Assembly: GCA_026874595.1 (NCBI GenBank)
Contig: CM049314.1
Coordinates: forward strand, 69,392,300 to 69,456,299
Source: Sipunculus nudus
Lineage: Eukaryota > Annelida > Sipuncula > Golfingiida > Sipunculidae
Direction of reading: 5' to 3'
Length of the DNA: 64,000 nucleotides
Position 1 is the first letter of the stretch; the number at the start of each line of letters is the position of its first letter. The notes beneath the pieces are model-generated. The model was not told the DNA's origin. It was given only the letters and a program-made list of their open reading frames with translations, and made no database searches. The position numbers were made by a program, and so were the translations under genes. Positions 1 to 11,874 of the stretch are shown here, one piece after another.

Positions 1-7
1 GTTTCAG

Positions 8-1137
8 ACATATCCAGTTGATGTTTTCTACGTATTTGAAACAAATCAGCTAGTACACAGGTAAGAGATGAACATATTAACATATTTTCAAATAGTAGCT
101 GCATGACTTGAACGCCCCTTGATTTAATATATTCTTGTGCTGCTGGCTTTACAGAAGCCAGAAGCATAATTTTGTTAAAAAAAACACTTTGAAAAGCATT
201 TAGTTGTGCTCTTCAGTGTTCAGTAAAATCATTAAGTTTGCCCCCAACTATTAGGCCGAAAAAATAAAAGGTATGGTTCTCAGGCACCGCCTGCATCAGT
301 TTTAACCCCCCACATAAAAAATTTTGATTTTGATTTTCATCTTTGAAGAAGATAAAATAATACAGTTTTGATAAGATTTCCTTTGCTATGTAGTGCTTTT
401 ACCTGTTTAGCAAAGAAATTCTGTGAATATCATGCTTTTCCCTGATTATATGACATTTTTGAAGAAAGATACAAAAAAAGGTAAAAAATAAAAAAACGCC
501 CACTCGCACTGATTTCTGAAAAAAATGCCAGAGAACCATACCTTTTTTTTGTCCTTAGCATTAAAAATTGTGTCTTGTTCAAACTTTGTCAGTCTTTTTT
601 GCAGTATCATAGTCTCTTTTGATATAATACTGACACACCTTATAACAAGTTATTCTGTGGCGTCATTTTAATTCAGTAATTACTCCTAGTACACCCTAAT
701 TATGAAAATTATTTGGATGGTATTAAAATATACTATTTTTTATCATTTTACATAGTAAATTTTATAAATGAATTCACTGTATCTGTCATATAGCTGAGCT
801 CATATTTATTGAATTTTACTCTTTGACACAGGGCCCTATTCATAAGTCTTTATGTTCCTTGGTTAGAATGTTGGAATAAATGAACATGCAATGTGATAAC
901 CATGTATTTTGATAATTATACATCTTTCCCTTTTGTAATGTTTATTCATAAGAAAGTAACCTGGCATATTACAGTTTCTTTTTAAAATTATAAAAAAGCA
1001 GTATCTGGTTAAATAAAGGAGGAATAATGCGGATAATCTTGCTTCTTTTCAGGCCTGGCACATCAAGGTTCAGAGAAAAATGGCTGAAAGATATCATTGA
1101 GAGCAAAGTACAAATGTTGGAAGCCATTGAATTTTGA
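8..1137 (+). CDS. 3' end of an unrecognised gene (last two coding exons)
   Basis: Two exons are read from the sequence. Exon 8..60 follows a TTTCAG acceptor and ends before GTAAGA. Exon 1053..1137 follows CTTTTCAG and ends in TGA. The phases agree: 53 nt leaves two bases, and the next exon supplies one to complete an Arg codon. The joined peptide starts TYPVDVFYVFETNQLVHRPG and continues with SRFREKWLKDIIESK, ending MLEAIEF. It looks like real protein, with a hydrophobic/aromatic first half and an amphipathic, charged C-terminal helix. I do not recognise the family. The rest of the gene lies left of the window. The single intron (61..1052) holds a MITE. The alternative, a chance pairing of splice-like sites, is less likely because both sites match and the frame stays open to the stop. 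Confidence 0.62.
269..543. mobile_element. MITE family M1, copy 1 (about 275 bp)
   Basis: The left end reads AGGTATGGTTCTCAGGCA and the right end reads TGCCAGAGAACCATACCT, a near-perfect 18-bp terminal inverted repeat. A second copy with the same length and interior lies at 19767..20041. There is no coding capacity. A/T-rich flanks hide any target duplication. It sits in the last intron of the left-edge gene. Confidence 0.8.
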
Positions 1138-4100
1138 GAGAAGTCACATAGGGTGTGAGAGATTGGTTTTTATACCACCGCATAGGACCAGCTATGGACC
1201 AGTAACTTTAAATTAGATGCCAGTGAGGATTCATTTAAAGAATGTGTGAGTAAAAGGTTTTATGCAAGGTGGACCCAAATGTGATGGACAGCTGTGAACT
1301 ATGGAAAATTTACGATGAAACGATTTTTATTTATGCTGAATGCTTCCAATATGGCTGACTGTAACCTAGCAACAGTGGTAATCCTCCATCCATCTTCTTG
1401 TCAGTCTCTATGCAGCAACTTAAGATAACACTTTACACAGGTTATATATTATAGACTTAACAAATACAAACTTCTCATTTGGGTTCCGGGTTCCTTATAC
1501 ATGCTCTCTTGAAGATTGTTAAATTAAATCAGTGTTTAATCTATGAGTCAGACCCTTTCCACTAGTATTTTACCTGGTAATGTGAGTAAGGTTGGCTGCT
1601 CAAGATTTTAGAGTGACGACCCTGTGTAATGAAGGCATCACTGATACACTTACATGAAGACTTTAAGGTTGTGGCCTGTGGGCCTCTGGATTATATTACA
1701 TTCAAGATGAGACTGGACATTAAAGCTGATTAAGTTAATGTTATATAATTATTCACAATTGGACTAAATTTGCAGCTGTCAGTTTTAGCTGTTGGATGGG
1801 ATAATATCAATTGGACTTGCATCGTTGACAAAGGAATCCAGTTTTCTGTATATCTGATTTGTACATATACTGTTGTTTTAAATGAATTTTTATAAACCAA
1901 CAAGTACTCTTTTGTATCCTTTTGTATGGGTGTGGAATGGCTGGAAAGAAGGCACAATAGAAGACTAATCCACTATTCCCCCGATTGATACTATCTGGGG
2001 TTGGGGATGTCCCCACCTGTATCACATACGGTTGCTGATGCGCGTGGCAGGCAATGTTCCAAGACCAGTTTGATGATAGAAGTCTTTATTCACAGAACAG
2101 AGTCTGGGCCAGTCTTTGCTGAGGCCCTGCAGTGCCCAGCTAGACATGGTCCCTCTCTCTGACTCTCAGCGCGCACTACAGATAGTTTTGTTACAGAGCT
2201 TTCACGTGACATATGAGACTTACATATCCATATTTCTGCATTTCGTCATAAAAGCTAAACCTTATTGGATGACCCAAAGTAGGTCACAGTTACATCAGAG
2301 GTGTAAGTGTACTTTATAAGTTTTCACCAGAATCTATTGGGTAAAAGTTCTATGGAAAATCCTAAGTCTGACCTGACATACATCCAGTTATAGACTGACC
2401 TACAAGTCCTATTTACAGACTCGTATAAACATAATCTGCCTGCCTCATCACAGAAACCCAGTTTAGAGCTAATTTGTGAGAGTACATTTAGGCTCTACAA
2501 ACATACTGAATTACCATTAGATACTTGGTCGTCTGATGACCATTAATAATTCTTTGGCTCTGTCTGAATATCAGAATAATCTGAAACCATGATGGATCTT
2601 CATTGTTTCTGAAGTAAATTTTAGATTTTAAATATTGAAATATTCCTTTAAATATATGTTACTGACTTTCAGGTTGAAAAACCTACCATGAAGTCTATTA
2701 TAGTGTGAATCAATGACAAAATATTAAAAAAAAGGTAAAATTCATTGAATTTAAAATGCTCACGATGATCTCTGATTCTTATTTTAGAATACTTTTAAGT
2801 AAGACATTTGGGACTGACCTTTTTGGACTCGTTTAAAAAGACTTCGACTCGGACTAGTCAGACTGAGACCCAAACCTCAGGGACTCCGACTTGGACTGGA
2901 GTGGCTTAGACTCAGACTTGCACTCAAATTCTGGTAATGTGAACTTGATTACATCACTGTGTTGTTGTATTTCTTCCATGGGATAAATCCGAAACTCGGG
3001 GGGGGGGGGGGGGGCCCCCTTCTGGATCCATATCTGGATATAATTTATGTTTCTTGACCAAAGAAGCTGAAAAATATATTTTTATATAGGCATTGGTACA
3101 AAGAAATTAAAAGTATTGGATAAAATTAACTAAATATACTTTACACATATGAATTGGAATACATGTAATACTTTCACACCAAAAACCTGTCTGGGAGGAA
3201 TTTAACCATTTACCTGAAGAATCTGCACAGAAATACCTTTCTCAGGGAAGAAAAAAAGGCTTTTGGCATCGTCTGTATCATGTTGAAAATGCATAAAGAA
3301 TATTCTTTAATTTTATCGAGAAACTGCGTTGTATTTATGTTTAAAATCTGTCATTTGAGGGCGTCTGCTGTATATTTATTATACAAATGACACAGCTTGT
3401 TTAAATACACCAATATCAACATTCTCCAAAGACGTGCAAAACACCCAGTATCTACTGCCCTCTGCTGGCCAATTCACAAATCAGAGGAAAGACGGGGAGA
3501 TGCAGGGAAATTGATTTATTATGTTCTTTGTACAGAACAAAACCAACCTTCTTATTTACGCATTAAACTTATCTTCGAAAAATAAGTTGTTACTAGAAAA
3601 TGCAGTGGCGAAACTTGGTTATTGTGTAATTTAAGGTCAAGCTTGCTACTTCCCCAATTATGTATTAAGGGTTTATGGGATCAGTTATCGTTTTTCGGTA
3701 TTACACTTTACACTAAAATAAAAAAGAGTATAAATTTAGTGCAAATTTCGTTAATTTTGATATTCATTTCATTAACCATTTAGACAAAAAATCAATTTAT
3801 CCAGCCACAAACCCATGCATTCGATCAAACAAAGATAAAAATTTAAACAAGGTCTGCCGTTTATGTCATTTATTAAAATGACTCAATAATTCAGCTGGCA
3901 GTGCCCAAATTAAATGTCAATCATTCCAGGCAGAAATGTAAGCAGAGTCCAAAATTGCCTGGGTGAGAATATTAGTATGTACTAGTTAGTTATTATAATG
4001 CATTAAAGCTTCTTAAGGGGCACTGCCAGGTAAAATCAAACACCAAGTGATACAGTTATAATTATAAACATAACACAGTGCTGGAGGGAACCAAAAAGGG

Positions 4101-4199
4101 CCAGCCCAGCATTAACACAAAGGCATAGAACTCAAGCATTATAAATGTGAATATGGTGCAACATGGAGCTCAAAAGAAAGAACCTTAGCTGAGGTAATT
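1138..4199. other. Gene-free stretch downstream of the left-edge gene
   Basis: The first part is probably 3' UTR of the left-edge gene. At 2800-2940 there is a stretch rich in GACTCGGACT-like words, also seen more weakly near 13980-14050. A run of 17 G followed by C occurs at 2998-3019. No exon with a recognisable protein or convincing splice sites was seen. Confidence 0.5.
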
Positions 4200-4309
4200 T
4201 TCAGCTCAGCTGACTGAAAGTCATCTGAGCTATAGCGATCACTCTTTGTCCGTCGTCCGTCTGTCTGTCCGTCTGTCCGTCCGTTAACCAGGCACAAATC
4301 GTAACCGCT

Positions 4310-5854
4310 GGACCTAGAACCTTGTAACTTGGGATTCTGAGAGGTCCATGAAAAATCTCCTTGGAAACCAGAAATTAGGTCTCTGTTACCCATATCCTTC
4401 GAGCTATGGGGCCCCAAAATACCCCCCAGAAAAGTAAAAAATTTCATACAAAAACTTCAATATCTCATTAACTACTTGACTGATGGTCATGATTTTTGGC
4501 ATACATATTGATCATGAGATGTTTCATCAGTTCCTGCAGACTGGTGGCGCTACCTGTATTTTCCAATTTTTTACGAATTTTTTTCTCTATTTTTGAGACC
4601 TTTAAAAATGTGAACATCTGTTAACAAGGCACAAATCGTAACGACTAGACCTAGAATCTTAATTCTTTACACACTGAGAGGTCCATGAAAAATCTCCTTG
4701 GAAACCAGAAATTAGGTCTCTGTTACCCATATCCTTCGAGCTATGGGGCCCCAAAATACCCCCCAGAAAAGTAAAAAATTTCGTACAAAAACGTCAATAT
4801 CTCAATAACTACATCACTGATGGTCATGATTTTTGGCATACATATTGATCAAGAGGTGTTTCATCAGTTCCTGCAGACTGGTGGCGCCACCTGTATTTTT
4901 TCAAATTTTCACAATTTTTTTTTCTCTATTTTTGAGACTTTTAAGGATGTAGTTATCTGTCAACAGGGTACACATCGTAACGATTGGACCTAGAATCTTC
5001 ATTCTTGACACACAGGGATACCCATGATAAGTTTCAATGGAAACCTGAAATTAGGTCTCTGTTATCCATATCCTTTGAGCTATGGCACTCCAAAGTACAG
5101 AATAATGGAAAATTTGATACAAAAGCTGAAGTATCTGAACAACTAATGCAGAGATATCCATAATTGTTTTCTTGGATATTGATCATGGAGTGTTTCGTCA
5201 GTTTCTGCAGACTGGTGGCACCACCTGTATTTGTTCGGGTTTTTTTACGAATTTTTTCTCTATTTTTGAGACCTTTAAAGATATGAACATCTGTTAACAG
5301 GGCACAAATCATAAAAACTGGGCCTAGAATCTTCATTCTTGACTAACAGGGAGACCCATGAAAAGTCTCCATGGAAACCTGAAATTAGGTCTCTGTTACC
5401 CATATTCTTTAAGCTGTATGGCTCCAAAATACCCCCAAGAATAATGGAAAATTTGATACAAAAACTGCAGTATCTCAATAACTACAACACTGATGGTCAT
5501 GATTTTCGGCACACATATTGATCATGACCTGTTCCATCAGTTTCTGCAGACTCGGTGCGCCACATCTATTTTTTTCAAATTTTTATGAATTTTTTTCTCT
5601 TTTTTTGATATCTTTAAAGATGGACCTAGAATCTTCATTCTTATCATGCAAGGTGGCCCATGAAAAGTGCCCATGTTACCCATACCCTTTAAGCTATAGG
5701 ACTCCGAAGTATCCCTCAGAATAATGGACAATTTAATACAAAAGCTGAAATATCTGAACAACTAATGCGGAGATCACCATGATTCTTTGCATGGATATTG
5801 ACCATTAAGTGTTTTTATTAGTTTCTGCAGACTGGTGGAGCCACCTGTATTTTT
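4310..5854. repeat. Array alpha: about 5 tandem units of about 340 bp
   Basis: The phrase CTGCAGACTGGTGG recurs at about 4535, 4874, 5208, 5542 (degenerate) and 5826. The words ATTAGGTCTCTGTTACCCAT and TTTTTCTCTATTTTTGAGA recur once per unit. The first two units are most alike and the later ones are more diverged. The sequence resumes after the nested element at about 8619. Confidence 0.85.
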
Positions 5855-8618
5855 GTATCCGCCAAAATGAAGTTTTTGACCGGGTTCCTCCGCCGTTGCC
5901 GCGTTCGTTTCCAGAGAGCTCCTCTGGGACTTGATTTTATGACAGGTGGCGCCACCTACATTCACGTTCAAGCTGATGACATCCAAGCTCATATCTCGGG
6001 AACCGTTTGACCGATCAGGAAATAAAATTTATACAAATGTAGCCCTCGGATAGCTCTATAACATACACAAAAAATGGTGGCGCCACCTGTAACCATGTTT
6101 GCACAGTGTCCATCTGTTCATCTGCCTTGGGTTACAATCACTTATATCTCTGCAGTGAATCGATTAATTCACCTGAAATTTGGCATGCATATACATCCTG
6201 GATACCTTTCCTGATTTAATGACAGGTGGCGCCACCTACATTCTCGTTTACGCTAATGACATCAAAGCTCATATCTCGGGAACCGTTTGAACGATTGGGT
6301 CAAATTTTTGCATGTGTATAGATCTAACATAGCTCTTTATCATATGCAAAACTGGTGGCGCCACCTGCAACCATTTTTGCACAGCATCTGTCTGTTTGTC
6401 TGCCGTGCGATAATGTCACTCATATCTCGTCAGTGGTTTGACATATCTGCCTAAAATTTTGCAGGTTTATACATCCTGGATAGCTTTCTTGATTTTATGA
6501 CAGGTGGCGCCACCAACATTCTAGTTCACGCTGATGACATCCAAGCTCATATCTCAGGAACCGTTTGACCGATCAGGAAATAAAATTTATACAAATGTAG
6601 CCCTTGGATAGCACTATCACATACACAAAAAAATGGTGGCGCCACCTGTTACCATGTTTGCACATTGTCCATCTGTTCATCTGCCTTGGGTTAAAATCAC
6701 TCATCTCTGCAGTGAATCGGCTAATTCACCTGAAATTTGGCATGGGTATACATCCTGGATAGCTTTCTTGATTTTATGACAGGTGGCGCCACCTACATTC
6801 TCATTCACACTGATGACATCCAAGCTCATATCTCGGGAACCGTTTGAACGATTGGGCCAAAATTTGCATGTGTATAGATCTAACATAGCTCTTTATCATA
6901 CACAAAACTGGTGGCGCCACCTGCAACCATTTTTGCACAGTGTCTGTCTGTTTGTCTGCCGTGCGATAATGTCACTCATATCTCGTCAGTGGTTTGACAT
7001 ATCTGCCTAAAATTTTGCAGGTTTATACATCCTGGATAGCTTTCTTGATTTTATGACAGGTGGCGCCACCTACATTCATGTTCACGCTGATGACATCCAA
7101 GCTCATATCTCGGGAACCGTTTGACCGATCAGGAAATAAAATTTATACAAATGTAGCCCTTGGATAGCACTATCTTATACACAAAAAAATGGTGGCGCCA
7201 CCTGTAACCATGTTTGCACATTGTCCATCTGTTCATCTGCCTTGGGTTAAAATCACTCATCTCTGCAGTGAATCGACTAATTCACCTGAAATTTGGCATG
7301 TGTATACATCCTGGATAGCTTTCTTGATTTTATGACAGGTGGCGCCACCTACATTCTCATTCACACTGATGACATCCAAGCTCATATCTCGGGAACCGTT
7401 TGAACGATTTGGCCAAAATTTGCATGTGTATAGATCTAACATAGCTCTTTATCATACACAAAACTGGTGGCGCCACCTGCAACCATTTTTGCACAGTGTC
7501 TGTCTGTTTGTCTGCCGTGCGATAATGTCACTCCTATCTCGTCAGTGGTTTGACATATCTGCCTAAAATTTTGCAGTTTTATACATCCTGGATAGCTTTC
7601 TTGATTTTATGACAGGTGGCGCCACCTACATTCACGTTCACGCAGATGACATCCAAGCTCATATCTCGGGAACCGTTTGACCGATCAGGAAATAAAATTT
7701 ATACAAATGTAGCCCTTGGATAGCACAATATTATACACAAAAAATGGTAGCGCCACCTGTAACCATGTTTGCACAGTGTCCATCTGTTCATCTGCCTTGG
7801 GTTAAAATCACTCATCTCTGCAGTGAATTGACTAATTCACCTGAGATTTGGCATGCGTATACATCCTGGATAGCTTTCTTGATTTTATGACAGGTGGCGC
7901 CACCTACATTCTCATTCACATTGATGACATCCAAGCTCATATCTCAGGAACCTTTTGAACGATTGGGCCAAAATTTTGCATGTGTATAGATCTCACATAG
8001 GTCTTTATCATACACAAAACTGGAGGGGCCACCTGCAACCATTTTTGCACATTTTGCACAGTGTCTGTCTGTTTGTCTGCCATGGCCTAAAATCACTCAT
8101 TTCTCTGTAGTGGTTTGACATAACTGCCTAAAATTTTGCAGGTTTATTATACATCCTGGACAGCTTTCTTGATTTTATGACAGGTGGCGCCACCTACATT
8201 CTAGTTAACGCTGCACACATCCAAGCTAATATCTCAGGAACCATTTGACCGATTGGGTCAAAATTGTTCATGTGTTTAGATCTAACATAGGGCTTTATCA
8301 TACACAAAACTGGAGGGGCCACCTGCAACCATTTTTGCACAGCGTCTGTTTGTCTGCCGTGGGCTAAAACTACTCATATACATGTAGTGGTTTGACTTTT
8401 CTGCCTAAAATTTTGCATATGTATACAACTTGGACAGCTTTCTGGATTTGTGGTAGGTGGCACAACCTACTTACATATTTAGGCTGCAGACATCCATGCT
8501 AATATGCAACATACCCCACTCTATTTCCCCTTGCCAGTCAATCCATGCCTCACTGCACCCGTTCCACTCTGATTTTGGCGGATACACGTAGTCACTTGTC
8601 GGCTACCCCTATTCTAGT
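5855..8618. mobile_element. Nested element carrying array beta (278-bp units)
   Basis: GTATCCGCCAAAAT (5855..5868) and ATTTTGGCGGATAC (8572..8585) are perfect 14-bp inverted copies flanking the whole 278-bp array. Outside them, array alpha breaks off in its CCACCTGTATTTTT word and resumes at about 8619 with a TTTTTAAAG-type sequence and TTTTTTCTCTATTTTTCAGA, as expected for an insertion. A further short end (to CTATTCTAG, about 8617) follows the right inverted repeat. Confidence 0.68.
5930..8570. repeat. Array beta: about 9-10 units of 278 bp, higher-order period 556 bp
   Basis: The word GACAGGTGGCGCCACCTACA starts at about 5941, 6221, 6498, 6777, 7055, 7334, 7612, 7890 and 8180, a spacing of 277-290 bp. 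Each unit carries a second copy of the palindrome GGTGGCGCCACC about 130 bp later. Neighbouring units differ, but every second unit is almost identical (6701-7010 against 7257-7566, offset 556), so the array is a two-unit higher-order repeat. The last two or three units are clearly more diverged. Short open frames in it are repeat artefacts. Confidence 0.9.
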
Positions 8619-9914
8619 TTTTAAAGTTTACACATTTTTTCTCTATTTTTCAGATATATAAATACATACTAAATCTTGGCCTGTTGGTTAATCTGTTTGA
8701 TGTTTCAGTTGAATGGGTATATACTACCATTCTGATGATAAAATTTCCTTTTGTGAATCTCTTCCCAGTCAGCTGAGCGTCATGACCCATGGGTCACTTG
8801 TTTTTTACAAATAAAAGAACCTGAGTTAACAAGTATACAAAAACAATTTGACAAAGGGTGGAGGATGGGGAGGTGGTGGAAAAGGTTAAAATTCTTGCAA
8901 CGTGCTTATCAGTGGCATGGCGCAAGAGAAAAGACCGATCATCCCAGTTGAAACCCCGACTACGAATTCTGCGCATGCGCAGTGGAGAACTAACAATGTG
9001 TAATAAATTGATAACCAATCAGATTCAGTTATCTCTCCACCTTCTGTATATGATAGATCACTAAATATTTTATGAGGAAATTTCTCTTAAATTTAGATTT
9101 TTTGGTATAAATATATCTGACGGACGGTTTATTATATTACATATACATATCTATAAGTAAAATGAAAAATGTTATGTAAAAAAGTATTTATAAGTTACCG
9201 ATTTCATTAGTTAGATTTTGGTTCACACGCGCTATGAATGGTAATCAGGATGTCTTTACTTTCAACTAGTATGGTTGATATAGTAGATAACCAATCATGA
9301 ACAGTTTTTATTAAAGAGACATAATAAGGGCAATATTATGCCTATTCTTTCAGTTCAGTTTTGCTCTCCACAAAAATTTCCCAGCAGAACCCCCCAGCAC
9401 ACAGTCTCATTTCCTCGCATACGGCTGTTTAACACCTTGTCATTTTTCTTTAAAAAAAACATACAATTTTATGCGGAGGCTGACTAAAATGTCTCTCGTT
9501 CATAATCTTTTTCTATTGGTGCATAAGTTATTATGATTTGTAGAATCACGGCACCCGTATACGCTCCTGTTCACGCATGCAGCAGGTATACACCGCAGTC
9601 GTCCCAGACATCCTTTTGTGTAACCGCTTCTTTGTATGGCAGGGTTCTCTGGGCAGGACCACCAGGGTGCGCACAGAGCAAAGAATTGCAATAACACCAA
9701 CGAGAGCGTGGTATTGTATTTTACATCCACTTTCGTTTGTCTGATAACACACTTTCTAGCATGGGGCTAAGAATTAGGCCTACGAGCGCTTGTGCCCCAG
9801 TACATTTAAGCTCTCCTCACATGAAGTGAAACATTTTTACAGTTTGTCAATTGTTTCTATTGTATTAAAGTTATCGAAAGGAAAAGTTTTTATTTGCCCC
9901 TTTGTGTTAAAAAG

Positions 9915-9959
<45 letters not shown>

Positions 9960-10058
9960 TCAGGGGCGTAGCCAGAGGGGGGCCGCAGGGGGCCATGCCC
10001 CCCCCCCCCCCCCGGCTCATCCAGTATTTGCATGCCATTCTTTCGGAATTTCACTGTG

Positions 10059-10072
10059 TTGTGTGTATATAT

Positions 10073-10116
<44 letters not shown>

Positions 10117-10130
10117 ATATATACACACAA
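10059..10130. repeat. Perfect 72-bp palindrome with (TA)n centre
   Basis: The arm TTGTGTGTATATATATAAAT at 10059..10078 is mirrored exactly by its reverse complement at 10111..10130. The middle is pure TA, so the whole stretch can fold into one uninterrupted hairpin. Confidence 0.85.
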
Positions 10131-11805
10131 AACCAAGAAACAGGCTTTCTTTGGACATACCCATAAAAGATAAATACTGATAACTTGGTGTTAGAATTAA
10201 AAGCCCGTATAGTCTCAAGAGCAATCTCTTCAATATATTTACATAATAATATACGAAATACTGTTACATGTTTTGTTGGCATGGCCATTCCTAATTTAAA
10301 AGTGTAAACGGAATATAAAACACAAAGATAAGACTATTTAGCTGATGGATATAGTTCGATGCCCCTTTATATTCAACAAGTCCTTTGACATTTTATTCCT
10401 ATGTCATATACGTAGTTATAGAAGGCTCAATGGATCCCTGGTATATGTAGGCTTCGATTTAGGAATTGTATGTACTTTTTATTTAAATTTTAGATTGATA
10501 ACTCCACCTCCGTTATTCCTAATCAATTAAACAATATATAGTGCATTTGAAGTCTGCAGATGCAGAGTAAAAGCAGTTAGAGACAAAGCCAATTAAATAA
10601 ATCAAAGGTGGATGAGCAAGGTTGACACCATTCGCAATTATGACAGGGACACACCATATACATTGACAGAGACTGTTTCCTCCACAAACGTTGTTGAGCA
10701 AGTAAATAAAGATACAGAGGTTTAATTTATGGCAATGTCCTTTCAAGGTCATAACAATAATAAGATTCGACGGAGGTATTTCGCCGTTTCATTAAAGGGG
10801 TCTGATTGAAATATACGACAAAATTAACGACAAGACTGTGATGGGAAATGTATAGGGGTATTTTCTCTTTTGAATCAGAAAAAATTCCGGAGTTCTGAAA
10901 CATCCAGCTGTTTGAGCAAATATAAGCATTTCCCTCAAATATTAACACCAGACCGGATGCACAATGCAGGGTCTTTACGATTATGTTAACATTTAAATGC
11001 ATTCCACTCGATTCCCATGAGATTTGTCTGTTTGTTGAGATAGCTAGCAAGCGGAATATGTGATCATTTTGAATCTGGGCAATTAACCGTATACAATCGA
11101 TATAGGTTACTTTTATGGACACCTTGTAAAATCGGGACTACATTTGGGGGGCATCCATCTTTATGATCGAAGAAAACTTTCGACTGCAGTGTCGTCCGTG
11201 AAAACAGATCACACCGTTACCCCGGTGAACAAAACTTAGACATATACCTGCAGACAAAACCTATCCTTTTACAATGCCATATTTTTTACGAATTATCAGT
11301 GTATCTAGTTTTATACTTAAATGATTCAAGGAAATGCAAATTATTACAATCGTTTTCGTCATGTTCAATTCTTACAGTAACATGTAAGAGTACATGAGAC
11401 TCTGCTACCTCTGATGAAAGTAGACCTGCCATAATCCACAACATCTTGATCATATGCATACATATATGTATATGCTAATTTGTGCTAAACATGCAAGTAT
11501 TTCCGACGGGGTCATGTTCTCGAGGTTGCTGTCAAGTGGTCCATTGGGTTTGTTTAATATACAATTTAATATACAGATCTCATGTCTTGTGAGGTTTAAG
11601 CAAATGTTATATACAAAAACAATCTAATTAAATAAAAAAATATATGTATATATTACATATCATAATATGCCTGTTGGAATGTTTCGAAAGGTTTTCAAAC
11701 TGATTTGTGCCCTAATTACCAAAATAATTATGTTCACAAGAAACATTTATAATTTCTTTAAATAACATTTAGCAAAAGAATGATATGTTCAAATTTATAT
11801 TTTTT

Positions 11806-11809
<4 letters not shown>

Positions 11810-11871
<62 letters not shown>
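11810..11871. repeat. (TA)n microsatellite, about 62 bp
   Basis: Uninterrupted TA dinucleotide run. Similar runs lie at 16209-16274, 16637-16700 (one break), 25234-25282, 28099-28126, 31402-31461, 33387-33445 and 34300-34371. (CA)n runs lie at 26159-26179 and 33546-33572. Confidence 0.95.

Positions 11872-11874
<3 letters not shown>

Larger units (their letters stand above)
4200..8802 (-). mobile_element. Tandem-repeat MITE-like element, family A copy 1 (4.6 kb)
   Basis: Read on the minus strand, it starts at about 8802 with CAAGTGACCCATGGGTCATG followed by ACGCTCAGCTGAC. It ends at about 4200 with a GACGG/GACAG microsatellite (4247-4286) and a hairpin of two inverted AGTCAGCTGAGCT-type arms ending GCTGA. 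The same two ends bracket the copies at 55899..56385 and 60330..62219. Between them lie a roughly 340-bp tandem array and a nested element with its own 278-bp array. The plan of conserved flanks, tandem core and (ACGG)n before the 3' end matches what is known of molluscan pearl/CvE-type elements. The terminal hairpin and CTRA-like end also fit a Helitron/HINE reading. No transposase is present. Confidence 0.72.

Noticed and set aside
6701-7566. Repeated 61- and 75-residue open frames offset by 556 bp
   Set aside because: They are the same frame in successive satellite units, so their likeness reflects the tandem repeat and not a gene family.
9890-10288. 132-residue minus-strand open frame
   Set aside because: It is built from (AAT)n and (TA)n repeats (poly-Ile and Ile-Tyr stretches) and a G/C-run repeat, with no protein family signal.
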